Below are positions 31,641-39,550 of a stretch of DNA of 43,829 nt, one piece after another. The stretch's first letter is position 1; the number at the start of each line of letters is the position of its first letter. The position numbers and the translations under genes were made by a program. Origin of the DNA: Longimicrobium sp. (GTDB lineage: Bacteria > Gemmatimonadota > Gemmatimonadetes > Longimicrobiales > Longimicrobiaceae); assembly GCF_035474595.1 (NCBI RefSeq), contig NZ_DATIND010000110.1, positions 1 through 43,829 on the forward strand, read 5' to 3'. The notes beneath the pieces are model-generated. The model was not told where the DNA came from and searched no databases. It was given only the letters and a program-made list of their open reading frames with translations.

Positions 31641-31662
31641 GAAAAAGCCGGTCTGTGGACGC

Positions 31663-33108
31663 TCAGGCGGTGGGGACGGGCGACGGCGCTTCGGTCTCGA
31701 CGGGACGGCCCTCGCGCGACCAGCCGGCGAAGTCGCCCTGGAGGTGGACGACGTCGCTGAAGCCGCGGGCCTTGAGGAGGGAGATGGCCACGCCGGCGCG
31801 GGCCCCGCCCTGGCAGTGGACGACGAGGGTGCGGTCGCGCGGGAGCTCGCCCAGGTGCTCGGCCAGGCGCCCCAGCGGGACATTGGCCGCGCCGGGAAGG
31901 TGCCCCGCGGTGTACTCGGACGAGTTGCGCACGTCCACCGTCTCCACCGCGCCGGCCAGGGCGCGCCCGGCCAGCTCGTCGGCGGTGACGCCGTCCACCG
32001 AGCCGGCGCGCCCCGTCGCCCGCACGGCGGCGTCCACCGCCTCGGGGGGGAAGCAGCCCGCGACGTCGTCCAGCCCGATCATCGCCAGGTCGCGAATGGT
32101 GCCTGCGGCGCACTCCTCCTCCACGACCAGCCAGAGCGGGCGCCCGTAGGGGACGATGGAGCCCGCCCAGGTGAGGAACGAGCGGCCGAGCGGAACGCTG
32201 AGCGTGCCGGGAACGTGCCGCGCGGCGAAGGCGTCGCCGCGGCGGGTGTCGACCACCGTTTCGCCGGAGGCGGCGAGCGCGGCCAGCTGCTCGGACGGAA
32301 GGCGGCGGGGTGCGCGGAAGCCGCCCAGCACGCGCGGGCCGTCGCGGTTCACCCGCTTCATCTCCGCGAAGTACATGGGCGGCTCGGGCTGCCCCGCCAG
32401 CACGTCGCGCACGAAGGCGTCCTCGTCGCCCTCCGCCAGTCCCCGGTTGAACAGCTTCTCGTAGCCCAGCGTGGTGGACGGCACCGCGCCGAGCGACTTG
32501 CCGCACGCCGAGCCGGCGCCGTGCGCGGGCCAGAGCTGCACCCAGTCGGGGAGCGCGGCCTTGAAGCGCTGCAGCGAGCGGAAAAGGGCGCGCGCTCCGG
32601 CCTCCATCGTCCCCGCGTACTGGGCGGCGCGCTCCAGCAGGTCGGGGCGGCCCACGTCGCCCACGAACACGAAGTCGCCGGTGAACACGCCCATGGGGCG
32701 ATCCGCGCCGGCGGTGTCGGTGACGATGAAGCAGACGTGCTCGGGGGTGTGCCCCGGCGTGTGCATCACGTCGACGCGCACGTTGCCAACCATGAAGCGG
32801 CTGCCGTCCTTCACCCGCACGGCCCCCGCCTCGTCCGCCCATCCGTATCGCCACTCGTCGCCCCCCTCGTCCGAGAGGTACGGCATGGCGCCGGTGCGCT
32901 GGGCCAGCTCGCGCGCGCCGGAGACGAAGTCGGCGTGGATGTGCGTCTCGGCCACGTGGGTGATGCGCAGCCCCTCGCGGGCCGCGGCGTCGACGTAGGG
33001 CTCGGCGTCGCGGTTGGGGTCCACCACCAGCGCCTCGCCCGTGGCGGCGCACCCCACCAGCCAGCTCGCGTGGGCCAGCTTGTCGTCGTAAAAGCGTTTC
33101 AGGATCAT
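31663..33108 (-). CDS. Persulfide dioxygenase-rhodanese fusion (CstB-like)
   Basis: The 481-residue product has an ETHE1-type metallo-beta-lactamase domain (about 1-245): ETHIHADFVSGARELAQ with His56/His58, TPGHTPEHVCF, and TGDFVFVGDVGRPDLLE. The fourth His of classical enzymes is Phe61, as expected for mononuclear-iron persulfide dioxygenases. A first rhodanese domain (about 265-360) lacks a clear catalytic Cys loop (WLVVEEECAAGTIRDL). The second (about 380-470) has the active loop VVHCQGGARAGVA with Cys432. This is the layout of CstB, which converts persulfides to thiosulfate. It is a single gene; the repeat at 33162 lies upstream. No sulfide sensor or SQR is in the window. Confidence 0.9.
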   Translation of the reverse strand: MILKRFYDDKLAHASWLVGCAATGEALVVDPNRDAEPYVDAAAREGLRITHVAETHIHADFVSGARELAQRTGAMPYLSDEGGDEWRYGWADEAGAVRVKDGSRFMVGNVRVDVMHTPGHTPEHVCFIVTDTAGADRPMGVFTGDFVFVGDVGRPDLLERAAQYAGTMEAGARALFRSLQRFKAALPDWVQLWPAHGAGSACGKSLGAVPSTTLGYEKLFNRGLAEGDEDAFVRDVLAGQPEPPMYFAEMKRVNRDGPRVLGGFRAPRRLPSEQLAALAASGETVVDTRRGDAFAARHVPGTLSVPLGRSFLTWAGSIVPYGRPLWLVVEEECAAGTIRDLAMIGLDDVAGCFPPEAVDAAVRATGRAGSVDGVTADELAGRALAGAVETVDVRNSSEYTAGHLPGAANVPLGRLAEHLGELPRDRTLVVHCQGGARAGVAISLLKARGFSDVVHLQGDFAGWSREGRPVETEAPSPVPTA

Positions 33109-33161
33109 GGGATGGAAAGCTTCTCAAGCGGGCGGACGGCGTCAAGGGAGGGGGGTAAAAA

Positions 33162-33244
33162 AAGTGCGAAGGTGCGAAGGTGCGAAGGTGCGTGAGTGCG
33201 TGAGTGGTTCGCTGTTACTCTCGCACTTTCGCACTCTCGCACTT
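33162..33244. repeat. GTGCGAA hairpin (copy 1)
   Basis: AAGTGCGAAGGTGCGAAGGT... pairs with ...CTTTCGCACTCTCGCACTT. The left arm is a tandem array of GTGCGAAG/GTGCGTGA units, suggesting slippage expansion. It lies 8 bases past the stop of the stress protein gene (33253), so it may be its terminator. Confidence 0.75.
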
Positions 33245-33252
33245 CGCCCCTG

Positions 33253-34200
33253 TCACGTCATCGCGAACGCCCGCTCCACCGCCACCTTCGGCACGGCGAC
33301 GGCGGCGCGCGGAACCACCAGCACGTTGCAGCCGGCGCCGCGCAGCGTGGCCGCCGCGGTGCTCCCCAGCGCCAGGCGCGAGAAGCCGGAGCGGCCGTGC
33401 GTGCCCAGCACGAGCAGGTCGGCGGGCCACTCCTCGGCCTCGCGCACCACCTCGCGCGGCACCTCGCCGAAGCGCACGCGCGGCTGGATGCGGTCCGCGC
33501 GCGGGCGCTGGGCGACGAACTCGCGCAGCTCGCCCGCGGCCGCCTCGCGGAGCCCCTCTTCGCTCAGCGGCGGGGGAAGGAGCACGTCGAACCACACCAC
33601 CATCAGCGTGCGCAGCTCCAGCGCGCCGCCGAAGAGCGCGGCGGCGGTGTCGGCGCCGCGGTCGTGCAGCCGCGCGCTCTCGTGCGACAGGTCGGTGGTC
33701 AGCAGCACGCGGCGCACGGGCGCGCCGAACGGCTGGTGCAGAACGAGGACGGGCACCGGCGAGCCGCGGATCACCCGGTCGGCCGTGGTGCCCAGCAGGT
33801 TGCGCCAGAAGCGGCCGCGGCGGGTGGCGCCCACCACCACCACCTGCGCCTTCTCGCGCGCGGCGACCTCCACCAGCGTGCGCCCGGCCGAGCCCTCGGC
33901 CGCGTGGCAGCGGATGCGCTCGTAGCCGAATCGCGTGACCTGCTGCCGCAGCCGGTCCAGCAGGTCGTGGCCGTACCGCGCACAGAGCCCGCCACCGGCA
34001 TACGGCATGGACTGCGCGTACGCGGCCAGCACCGGCGCGGGCTTCTCGTACACGTGCACCACGTGCAGCGTGGCGCCCAGGCCGCGCGCCAGCTCCACCG
34101 CGGGCGCAAGCACCGGGTCTTCGCCCGCGTGCGGCTGGGCCGGGTCGTCGTGCGCCAGCGTGGCAACGCCCACCACGAGGGTGCGGATGGGTTCGGTCAT
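33253..34200 (-). CDS. Tandem universal stress protein
   Basis: The 315-residue product has two Usp domains. The first ends in VVVVGATRRGRFWRNLLGTT followed by ADRVIRGSPVPVLVL, and the second in LLVLGTHGRSGFSRLALGST followed by LRGAGCNVLVVP. Both retain the ATP-binding pattern G-x2-G-x9-G-(S/T). The ATG at 34200 follows GGGAGGA. Members bind ATP and are induced by starvation, redox or respiratory stress. It lies between the persulfide dioxygenase and a PAS histidine kinase, all on the minus strand, but the repeats between them suggest separate transcripts. Confidence 0.9.
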   Translation of the reverse strand: MTEPIRTLVVGVATLAHDDPAQPHAGEDPVLAPAVELARGLGATLHVVHVYEKPAPVLAAYAQSMPYAGGGLCARYGHDLLDRLRQQVTRFGYERIRCHAAEGSAGRTLVEVAAREKAQVVVVGATRRGRFWRNLLGTTADRVIRGSPVPVLVLHQPFGAPVRRVLLTTDLSHESARLHDRGADTAAALFGGALELRTLMVVWFDVLLPPPLSEEGLREAAAGELREFVAQRPRADRIQPRVRFGEVPREVVREAEEWPADLLVLGTHGRSGFSRLALGSTAAATLRGAGCNVLVVPRAAVAVPKVAVERAFAMT

Positions 34201-34331
34201 GGGTCCTCCCGCGTGCGGCGGTCCGGACGGGCGCGCGCGGCACCCGCCTCCACCGGAAGCATGCGCGCGAGGGGAGGATGGGAATGTCGGGGGGACGGCG
34301 CCTGTCGTGTCGGGGAGCTCCCCATCCAATC

Positions 34332-34380
34332 AAAGTGCGAAAGTGCGTTGGTTCACTCTCGCACTTTCGCACTTTCGCAC
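34332..34380. repeat. GTGCGAA hairpin (copy 2)
   Basis: AAAGTGCGAAAGTGCG (34332-34347) pairs with CGCACTTTCGCACTTT (34360-34375). It lies 9 bases past the histidine kinase stop and is a good terminator candidate. Confidence 0.75.
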
Positions 34381-34388
34381 CATTCCCT

Positions 34389-36101
34389 TCAGGGAGAGAG
34401 CGGGAGGGTCAGCGAAAAGACGGAGCCCTTCCCCTCGGTGCTCACGGCCGTCAGGTCGCCGCCCATGCCGCGCGCCAGGTCGCGGGAGATGGCGAGGCCG
34501 AGGCCGGTGCCCTCGGCGGGGTGCGTGAGGGAGCGGCCCACCTGCACGAACGGCTCGAACACCGCCTCCAGCTTGTCGGCGGGAATGCCGATGCCGGTGT
34601 CGCGCACGCGGATGGCCACGCGGCCGTCCTCCACGCCGTGCTCCAGCGTCACGCGGCCGCCGGGCTCGGTGAACTTGATGGCGTTGGAGAGCAGGTTCAG
34701 CAGGATCTGGTCGAGCTTGGGGCGGTCGCCCAGCACGGTGGCCGGGGCGCCGGGGCGCACCTCCAGCGCGACCCCCCGCGTCTTCGCGGAAACGGCCACG
34801 ATCTCCGAGGCCGCCTCGACCGCGTCCTGCACGGGGATGGGGTCGGCGGCGTAGGTGACCTCGCCCGCCTCCATCCGGCTGAAGTTCAGGATGTCGTTGA
34901 TCAGCCCCAGCAGGTGCTGCTGGCTGCGCTGGATGCGGTGGAGCGCGGCCTCCTGCTCCTCGTTCACGGGGCCCTGGATCCCCATCGCCAGGAGCTGGGC
35001 GTAGCCGCCGATGGCGTTCAGCGGCGTGCGCAGCTCGTGCGACATGGCGGCCAGGAACTCGCTCTTCACCCGGTTGGCCTGCTCGGCCTCGCGGCGGCGC
35101 TGCTCCAGCTCCTCGGCCTGGGTGCGGAGCTGCTCGTTCAGCGCGCCCAGCTCCTGCGCGCGCGACTCGGCCATGGCGCGCGCGGTCTCCTCGGCGGCAA
35201 GGCGGCGCGCGTCGGCCAGCTCGCGCTGCATGGAGGCGCGGCGCTCGGTGAGGTCGCGGGTGACCTTGGTGAAGCCGAGCAGCTCGCCGCCGGGGGCCCG
35301 CAGCGCGGTGATCACCACGTTGGCCCAGAAGCGCTCGCCGTTCTTGCGGATGCGCCACCCCTCCTCCTCGAAGCGGCCCTCGCTCGTGGCCACCTCCAGC
35401 TCCCAGGGCGGCTTCCCCCAGCCGATGTCTTCGTCGGGGTAGAAGATGGAGAAGTGGCGCCCCAGGATCTCGGCTTCGCTGTAGCCGTTGATGTGCTGGG
35501 CGCCCTCGTTCCAGCTGATGATGTGGCCGCCGGGGTCCAGCATGAAGATGGCGTAGTCGCGCACGTTCTGAACGAGCAGCCGGAAGCGCTGCTCGCTCTG
35601 GCGCAGCTCCTCCTCGGCGGCGCGGCGCTCGGTCAGGTCGCGCGTGACCTTGGCGAAGCCCACCAGCTCGCCCATCTCATCGCGCAGCGCGGTGATCACC
35701 ACGTTGGCCCAGAAGCGCGAGCCGTCCTTGCGGAGGCGCCACCCCTCGTCCTCGAAACGGCCCTCGCGCGTGGCCACCTCCAGCTCCCACGCCGGCTTGT
35801 TCCAGGCCAGGTCCTCGGCGGGGTAGAAGGTGGAGAAGTGCCGGCCGATGATCTCGTCGGCGGTGTACCCCTTCAGCCGCTCCACGCCGGGGTTCCACGT
35901 GAGCACGTGGCCGGTGCGGTCCAGCACGAAGATGGCGTAGTCGCGGACGCTCTCCACCAGCAGCCGGTGCAGGTCCGTGGTGTCGGCGGACAAGTCCGCG
36001 CCACCCCGGGCGGAGCGCGAGGGGTCGAAGCCCCCGTCCCGGGGGGAGGGGGTCCATCCGGGAGGCGAGTCCCCGGGATCGGCGGGCGATTTGCTCGGCA
36101 T
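34389..36101 (-). CDS. Sensor histidine kinase with two PAS domains
   Basis: The 570-residue product is soluble. PAS1 starts near residue 46 (LLVESVRDYAIFVLDRTG) and PAS2 near 174 (LLVQNVRDYAIFMLDPGG); they are about 128 residues apart and very similar, each ending in a PAC segment (VTRDLTERR). A coiled coil leads to the H box EFLAAMSHELRTPLNA with His355, then the ATPase domain: N box LLNLLSNAIKFTEPGG, G1 VRDTGIGIPADKLE, G2 EGTGLGLAISRDLARG. It should sense an unknown cytosolic ligand and phosphorylate a response regulator, but none is adjacent. The ATG at 36101 was chosen as the first with a sensible N-terminus; the frame is open to 36227. Confidence 0.9.
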   Translation of the reverse strand: MPSKSPADPGDSPPGWTPSPRDGGFDPSRSARGGADLSADTTDLHRLLVESVRDYAIFVLDRTGHVLTWNPGVERLKGYTADEIIGRHFSTFYPAEDLAWNKPAWELEVATREGRFEDEGWRLRKDGSRFWANVVITALRDEMGELVGFAKVTRDLTERRAAEEELRQSEQRFRLLVQNVRDYAIFMLDPGGHIISWNEGAQHINGYSEAEILGRHFSIFYPDEDIGWGKPPWELEVATSEGRFEEEGWRIRKNGERFWANVVITALRAPGGELLGFTKVTRDLTERRASMQRELADARRLAAEETARAMAESRAQELGALNEQLRTQAEELEQRRREAEQANRVKSEFLAAMSHELRTPLNAIGGYAQLLAMGIQGPVNEEQEAALHRIQRSQQHLLGLINDILNFSRMEAGEVTYAADPIPVQDAVEAASEIVAVSAKTRGVALEVRPGAPATVLGDRPKLDQILLNLLSNAIKFTEPGGRVTLEHGVEDGRVAIRVRDTGIGIPADKLEAVFEPFVQVGRSLTHPAEGTGLGLAISRDLARGMGGDLTAVSTEGKGSVFSLTLPLSP

Positions 36102-36433
36102 CACATCCGTTCCGAACCGGCGAGAGCATCGTGCAACCACCCCCGTCCTGCGACTCACGTGCCACATCGCCGGTTCGCGTAACCTTATCGTGATGCAAAC
36201 CTTGCGCATCCGCGTGGAAACAGGCATCCCCGTGCATCACCATGACCCGCTGCGGCCGTGAACGCCGTTTACCTGCCGAACGGGGTGCAATGGTGGTGTG
36301 CAGCGGGCGATGCATTTCACCGCATCGCATTGCAACGGCAGGGGCCACGCGGGGTCAGCGGAAGCCGATCGAGGGCACCGAAGCTCCTCCGCTGACTCGT
36401 GACTCCGTGTGACCTCGACCCGATCGGGGGGAT
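36102..36433. other. 332-base gap upstream of the histidine kinase
   Basis: It should hold the kinase promoter. TGCAATG near 36289 and CATTGCA near 36330 could form a weak inverted repeat. No gene seen. Confidence 0.4.
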
Positions 36434-37669
36434 TCAGGCGCCGTACTTCTTCAGGCGATGCGCGTGGGCGAGAAGGACGGGCATCAGGTCCTTCGCCAGC
36501 AGCTGGCCCAGGCCGCCGCGCATGCACGGCCGCTCGCCGAATGTGGTGACCTCGTCCGGACGCATGGACGCGGGCGCCCAGAGGAGGAGGGGAACGGGGT
36601 GGAAGGAGTGCGCGCGCATCCGCGCCGGGGTGGAGTGGTCGCCGGTGACGCAGAGCACGTCCGGGCTCAGCTCCAGGATGGCGGGAAGCGCGGCGTCCAG
36701 CGCCTCGATCGCGGCGCACTTCCGCGCGAAGTCTCCATCTTCCCCGCTGCTGTCGGTGGGCTTGTGGTGCACGAAGAAGAAGTCGTGTGCGCCCCAGTGC
36801 CGCTTCAGCGCCCCCATCTGCTCGCCGATCGTGCTCCCCGCGTCCAGCACCGTCATCCCCACCAGCCGCGCGAGCCCGCGGTACGTGGGGTAGAGCGCCA
36901 GCGCGGCGGCGTTCAGCCCGTACGCGTCGGCGAACGAGGGGAAGTGCGGGAGGGCGCTGAAGCCGCGCAGGAGGAGATAGTTGGCCGGGTGCGCGCCGCG
37001 CAGCACCTCGCGCACCTGCCGCAGCATCTCGGCGGCGGCGCGGGCGGTGCGCTGCGAGGGCGGGTCGTCGCCCTGCGGATCGACCGGGCGGAGGGCGGTT
37101 TCCAGCGGGTCGGTGTCGTTCACCCGGTCGCCCAGCCCCGTCCCGCGGAAGCGCACGGCCATCCGGTAGTCGCGCACCGGCTCCAGCGTCAGCTCCACGC
37201 CGGGAACGGAGACGCGCTCGCGCAGCATCTCCACCAGCCGACGGCACTCGTCGGTGGAGATGCGGCCGGCGCGGCGGTCGGCCACGGTGCCGTCGTCGCC
37301 CAGCGTGCAGAAGTTGCCGCGCACCGCCACGTCGCCGGGGCCCACCTCCATCCCGATCCCCAGCGCCTCCAGGATGCCGCGGCCCACGGGGTGGGCCACG
37401 GGGTCGTAGCCGAAGAGCGCCAGGTGGCCCACCCCCGACCCGGGCGTGATCCCCGGCGCCACGGGAATGCTGAGACCCACCGTGCCCTGCGCGGCCAGGC
37501 GGTCCAGGTTGGGGGTGCGGGCCGCCTCCAGCTCCGTCTTGCCGCCGGGCGCCATGGGAAGTCCGCCCAGCCCGTCCATCACCACCAGCACGATCTTCGT
37601 TGGCGCGGGCTCCAGCAGCCCGTGCAGCAGCGCCTGCCCCGGCGTGAGGGGCACCCGTTCGTCGCTCAC
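36434..37669 (-). CDS. apgM: 2,3-bisphosphoglycerate-independent phosphoglycerate mutase, archaeal type
   Basis: The 411-residue product (GTG start) has KIVLVVMDGLGGLPMAPGGK (metal-binding Asp), TPNLDRLAAQGTVGLS, and ITPGSGVGHLALFGYDPVAH with the catalytic Ser, all typical of the ApgM family in the alkaline phosphatase superfamily. The C-terminal metal site is CVTGDHSTPARMRAHSFHPV. The length fits (~400-410). It interconverts 3- and 2-phosphoglycerate in glycolysis and gluconeogenesis with Mn or Mg. No linked glycolytic genes are seen. Confidence 0.93.
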   Translation of the reverse strand: MSDERVPLTPGQALLHGLLEPAPTKIVLVVMDGLGGLPMAPGGKTELEAARTPNLDRLAAQGTVGLSIPVAPGITPGSGVGHLALFGYDPVAHPVGRGILEALGIGMEVGPGDVAVRGNFCTLGDDGTVADRRAGRISTDECRRLVEMLRERVSVPGVELTLEPVRDYRMAVRFRGTGLGDRVNDTDPLETALRPVDPQGDDPPSQRTARAAAEMLRQVREVLRGAHPANYLLLRGFSALPHFPSFADAYGLNAAALALYPTYRGLARLVGMTVLDAGSTIGEQMGALKRHWGAHDFFFVHHKPTDSSGEDGDFARKCAAIEALDAALPAILELSPDVLCVTGDHSTPARMRAHSFHPVPLLLWAPASMRPDEVTTFGERPCMRGGLGQLLAKDLMPVLLAHAHRLKKYGA

Positions 37670-37724
37670 GCAGCCGTCTCCGTTCGTGGTCCGGCCGCCG
37701 CGGTCGCGAAAACCGCGCCGGAGG

Positions 37725-37770
37725 GTGCGGAAGTGCGTGAGTGCGGGAGTGCGGGAGCGCGGGAGTGCGC
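37725..37770. repeat. GTGCGGGA tandem units (half of a GTGCGAA-type element)
   Basis: Six or seven imperfect units of GTGCGnGA run from 37725. No right arm follows closely, so this looks like a one-armed or decayed copy of the hairpins at 33162 and 34332. It lies between the CBS-protein stop (37830) and the apgM start. Confidence 0.55.
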
Positions 37771-37829
37771 CGCCATCGTGTGCCGGGCTTCCGGCGCGCT
37801 TCGGCTACCTCGCGCCCTCCCCCGATGTT

Positions 37830-38273
37830 TCACACGCCGGCCAGCTCGGGCTCGGCGATCTGCTGGAGGACCGCCTCCACCAGCTCGGGCGCGAGGCGCT
37901 GCTCGCGCGACAGGATATCGGCGGCGGAGACGACGCCGACCAGGCGACCGGCGTCCACCACCAGCACGCGGCGCACGCGGTGGCGGGCCATGCGGTGCAT
38001 CACCTCGGCCAGCGGCGTGTCGGGCGCCACGGCCACCAGCGGCCCGCGCGACATCACCTGCGCGCAGGTGCACGAGGTCAGGTGCCCGGCCGCCACGTGC
38101 CGCACCACGATGTCGCGGTCGGTGATGACCCCCACGGGGCGCATCTCCTCGCGGCTGCCCACCACCGGCACCATCCCCACCTCCAGGTCGCGCATGGCGA
38201 CGGCGGCGCGGAGGAGCGGGTCTCCGGGCGTGACCGCCACCGGGTCGCGGCTCATCAGGTCTCGCGCGTTCAT
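37830..38273 (-). CDS. CBS-pair protein
   Basis: The 147-residue product starts MNARDLMSRDPVAVTPGDPL after GGAGGAGG. Both CBS repeats are clear: RPVGVITDRDIVVRHVAAGH in the first, AQVMSRGPLVAVAPDTPLAE then RLVGVVSAADILSRE in the second. CBS pairs bind adenosine nucleotides and act as energy or stress sensors; stand-alone ones regulate partners. The wider frame to 38516 is not used because of the strong ribosome binding site. Confidence 0.9.
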   Translation of the reverse strand: MNARDLMSRDPVAVTPGDPLLRAAVAMRDLEVGMVPVVGSREEMRPVGVITDRDIVVRHVAAGHLTSCTCAQVMSRGPLVAVAPDTPLAEVMHRMARHRVRRVLVVDAGRLVGVVSAADILSREQRLAPELVEAVLQQIAEPELAGV

Positions 38274-38314
38274 CGGGCCTCCTCCCGCGCCGCCCGCGCG
38301 GCGCCGTGAAAGGG

Positions 38315-38349
38315 CCGCCGGGCCCAGTGGATTGGGAGGGGCCCGGCGG
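38315..38349. repeat. GC-rich hairpin upstream of the CBS protein
   Basis: CCGCCGGGCCC (38315-38325) and GGGCCCGGCGG (38339-38349) are perfect 11-base arms around 13 bases. It is about 40 bases upstream of the CBS start and could be a 5' UTR structure. The rest of the 38274-38587 gap shows no gene. Confidence 0.5.
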
Positions 38350-38531
38350 CGGGCGACTGCGCCACGGCACGATGCCGCGGGTGCAAGACGGCGGCGACAC
38401 GTTCCGCCGCCTGCCTCCGCATGATGCGCCTCCGCCGCCGCGCCGGGCGTCCGGTTCCGCTCGCCCGCCGCTGTCCGGACTTTGCGGACGGACCGTGCCG
38501 GACGAGGGGATCGCACGCGCGGGAACGACGA

Positions 38532-38562
38532 ACCCCGCGAAGCTGTTGCGGCTACGCGGGGT
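38532..38562. terminator. Intrinsic-type terminator after the second PIN gene
   Basis: ACCCCGCG (38532-38539) pairs with CGCGGGGT (38555-38562). On the plus strand it is followed by GTTTTCT; on the minus strand it lies 26 bases past the PIN stop at 38588. The likely role is to end the minus-strand PIN operon. Confidence 0.55.
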
Positions 38563-38587
38563 GTTTTCTGCAGATCGACGCGCCTGC

Positions 38588-39073
38588 TCAGCGCATCGAG
38601 GCCAGGAGATCAGACACGGTCTGGGTCTCGGGATCGAACGTGCGTAGCCCCTCCCGCGCGGCAATCCTGCGCAGTGCAGCGTCGACCACCGCGAACACGA
38701 CCGGCCGCGGATGCGAAGCAGCTTTCACGTCCAGCGCGCAGGCAAGGTGCAGGATGTCGAGCGCGCCGACGCCGGCTTTGCGGTGCGTTTCGATCAGAGC
38801 ACGCGCGTTCGTGCGGATCCGCTGCTCCACGAGCACCTCCACGAAGTTGCCGGAATAGTCCTTGTGGAATTCTCCACGCGCGGAGCGGTACTCCGAGGCG
38901 GAGAACGTGCCGGTACGGAGCAGCTTGGCGAACACGGAAAGCGTCTCCAGGGCGACGAAGTCGGAAACCGCGGCGCGCCGGGAAGGCACGGCCTTGAGCG
39001 CCGCCTGCGCGGTGGCACTCCCGGGTTCCGTGGCGTACGCCTTGATGAGCGCGCTCGTGTCCCAGAACACCAC
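38588..39073 (-). CDS. PIN-domain protein, probable toxin of second module
   Basis: The 161-residue product starts at GTG 39073. PIN motifs: VFWDTSALIKAYATEPGS (first Asp at residue 5), SDFVALETLSVFAKLLRTG (conserved Glu), and GVGALDILHLACALDV (late Asp pair), ending in a region with VVFAVVDAALRRIAAREGLR. It is a presumed Mg-dependent RNase. It follows a 64-residue gene by one base, the usual toxin-antitoxin layout. It is only distantly like the PIN protein at 27256. Confidence 0.85.
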   Translation of the reverse strand: MVFWDTSALIKAYATEPGSATAQAALKAVPSRRAAVSDFVALETLSVFAKLLRTGTFSASEYRSARGEFHKDYSGNFVEVLVEQRIRTNARALIETHRKAGVGALDILHLACALDVKAASHPRPVVFAVVDAALRRIAAREGLRTFDPETQTVSDLLASMR

Positions 39074-39074
39074 T

Positions 39075-39269
39075 TCAGTCCCGCCCCTGCATCAGCGAGT
39101 AGAGGAACGCGAGCCACCGCGGACGTTTCTTGGCCAGGCGTCGCGGCCGGTTGAGAGAACCGGTCGGCATCCGGTACCCGGCGGCGATGAGGCGCGCATC
39201 CAGCGCACGCTCCTCGTCCGGATCCAGCCCTGTGCCGGGGGTGTTCGAAGCGTCGATGTGCGTGACCAT
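39075..39269 (-). CDS. Small upstream partner of the second PIN protein (putative antitoxin)
   Basis: The 64-residue product starts at ATG 39269 after AAAGGAG. It opens MVTHIDASNTPGTGLDPDEE, then LDARLIAAGYRMPTGSLNRP, and ends in a basic, aromatic stretch (RRLAKKRPRWLAFLYSLMQG). It does not match a common VapB class I can name. Position, size and one-base spacing to the PIN gene support an antitoxin role. A basic C-terminus is less usual for a toxin-wrapping segment. Confidence 0.75.
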   Translation of the reverse strand: MVTHIDASNTPGTGLDPDEERALDARLIAAGYRMPTGSLNRPRRLAKKRPRWLAFLYSLMQGRD

Positions 39270-39550
39270 ACGCTCCTTTCACGGTAAGCAGAGTGGTGCT
39301 GGTCCAAATCTCGACACTTGTATCCCCCGGTCAAGGTCTCCATGCGGCCGCTTTGTGGCGGTGCGACGATCGCCAGCGCCGAAGACGCCAGCGATCGGAG
39401 CAGGATCTCACCAGATGCACGAAAGAGGCGGTCTTCGGCTCCAGCCATCCGCCGCCGTTGATCCGCGCTACCTCGCGCGGTATCGTACTCCGCGCCGCTC
39501 GGCGCACTCGCCGCCGGTCCTCCCACCTCCCCGCGCTCGTCTCCCGCCCG

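Noticed and set aside
33162-33210. Tandem GTGCGAAG units considered as a CRISPR array
   Set aside because: Units are 7-8 bases without unique spacers and form one arm of a hairpin; no cas genes nearby.
37666-38664. Minus-strand frame spanning the CBS gene and upstream gap
   Set aside because: A different frame from the CBS protein, which has a strong ribosome binding site and two clear CBS repeats.
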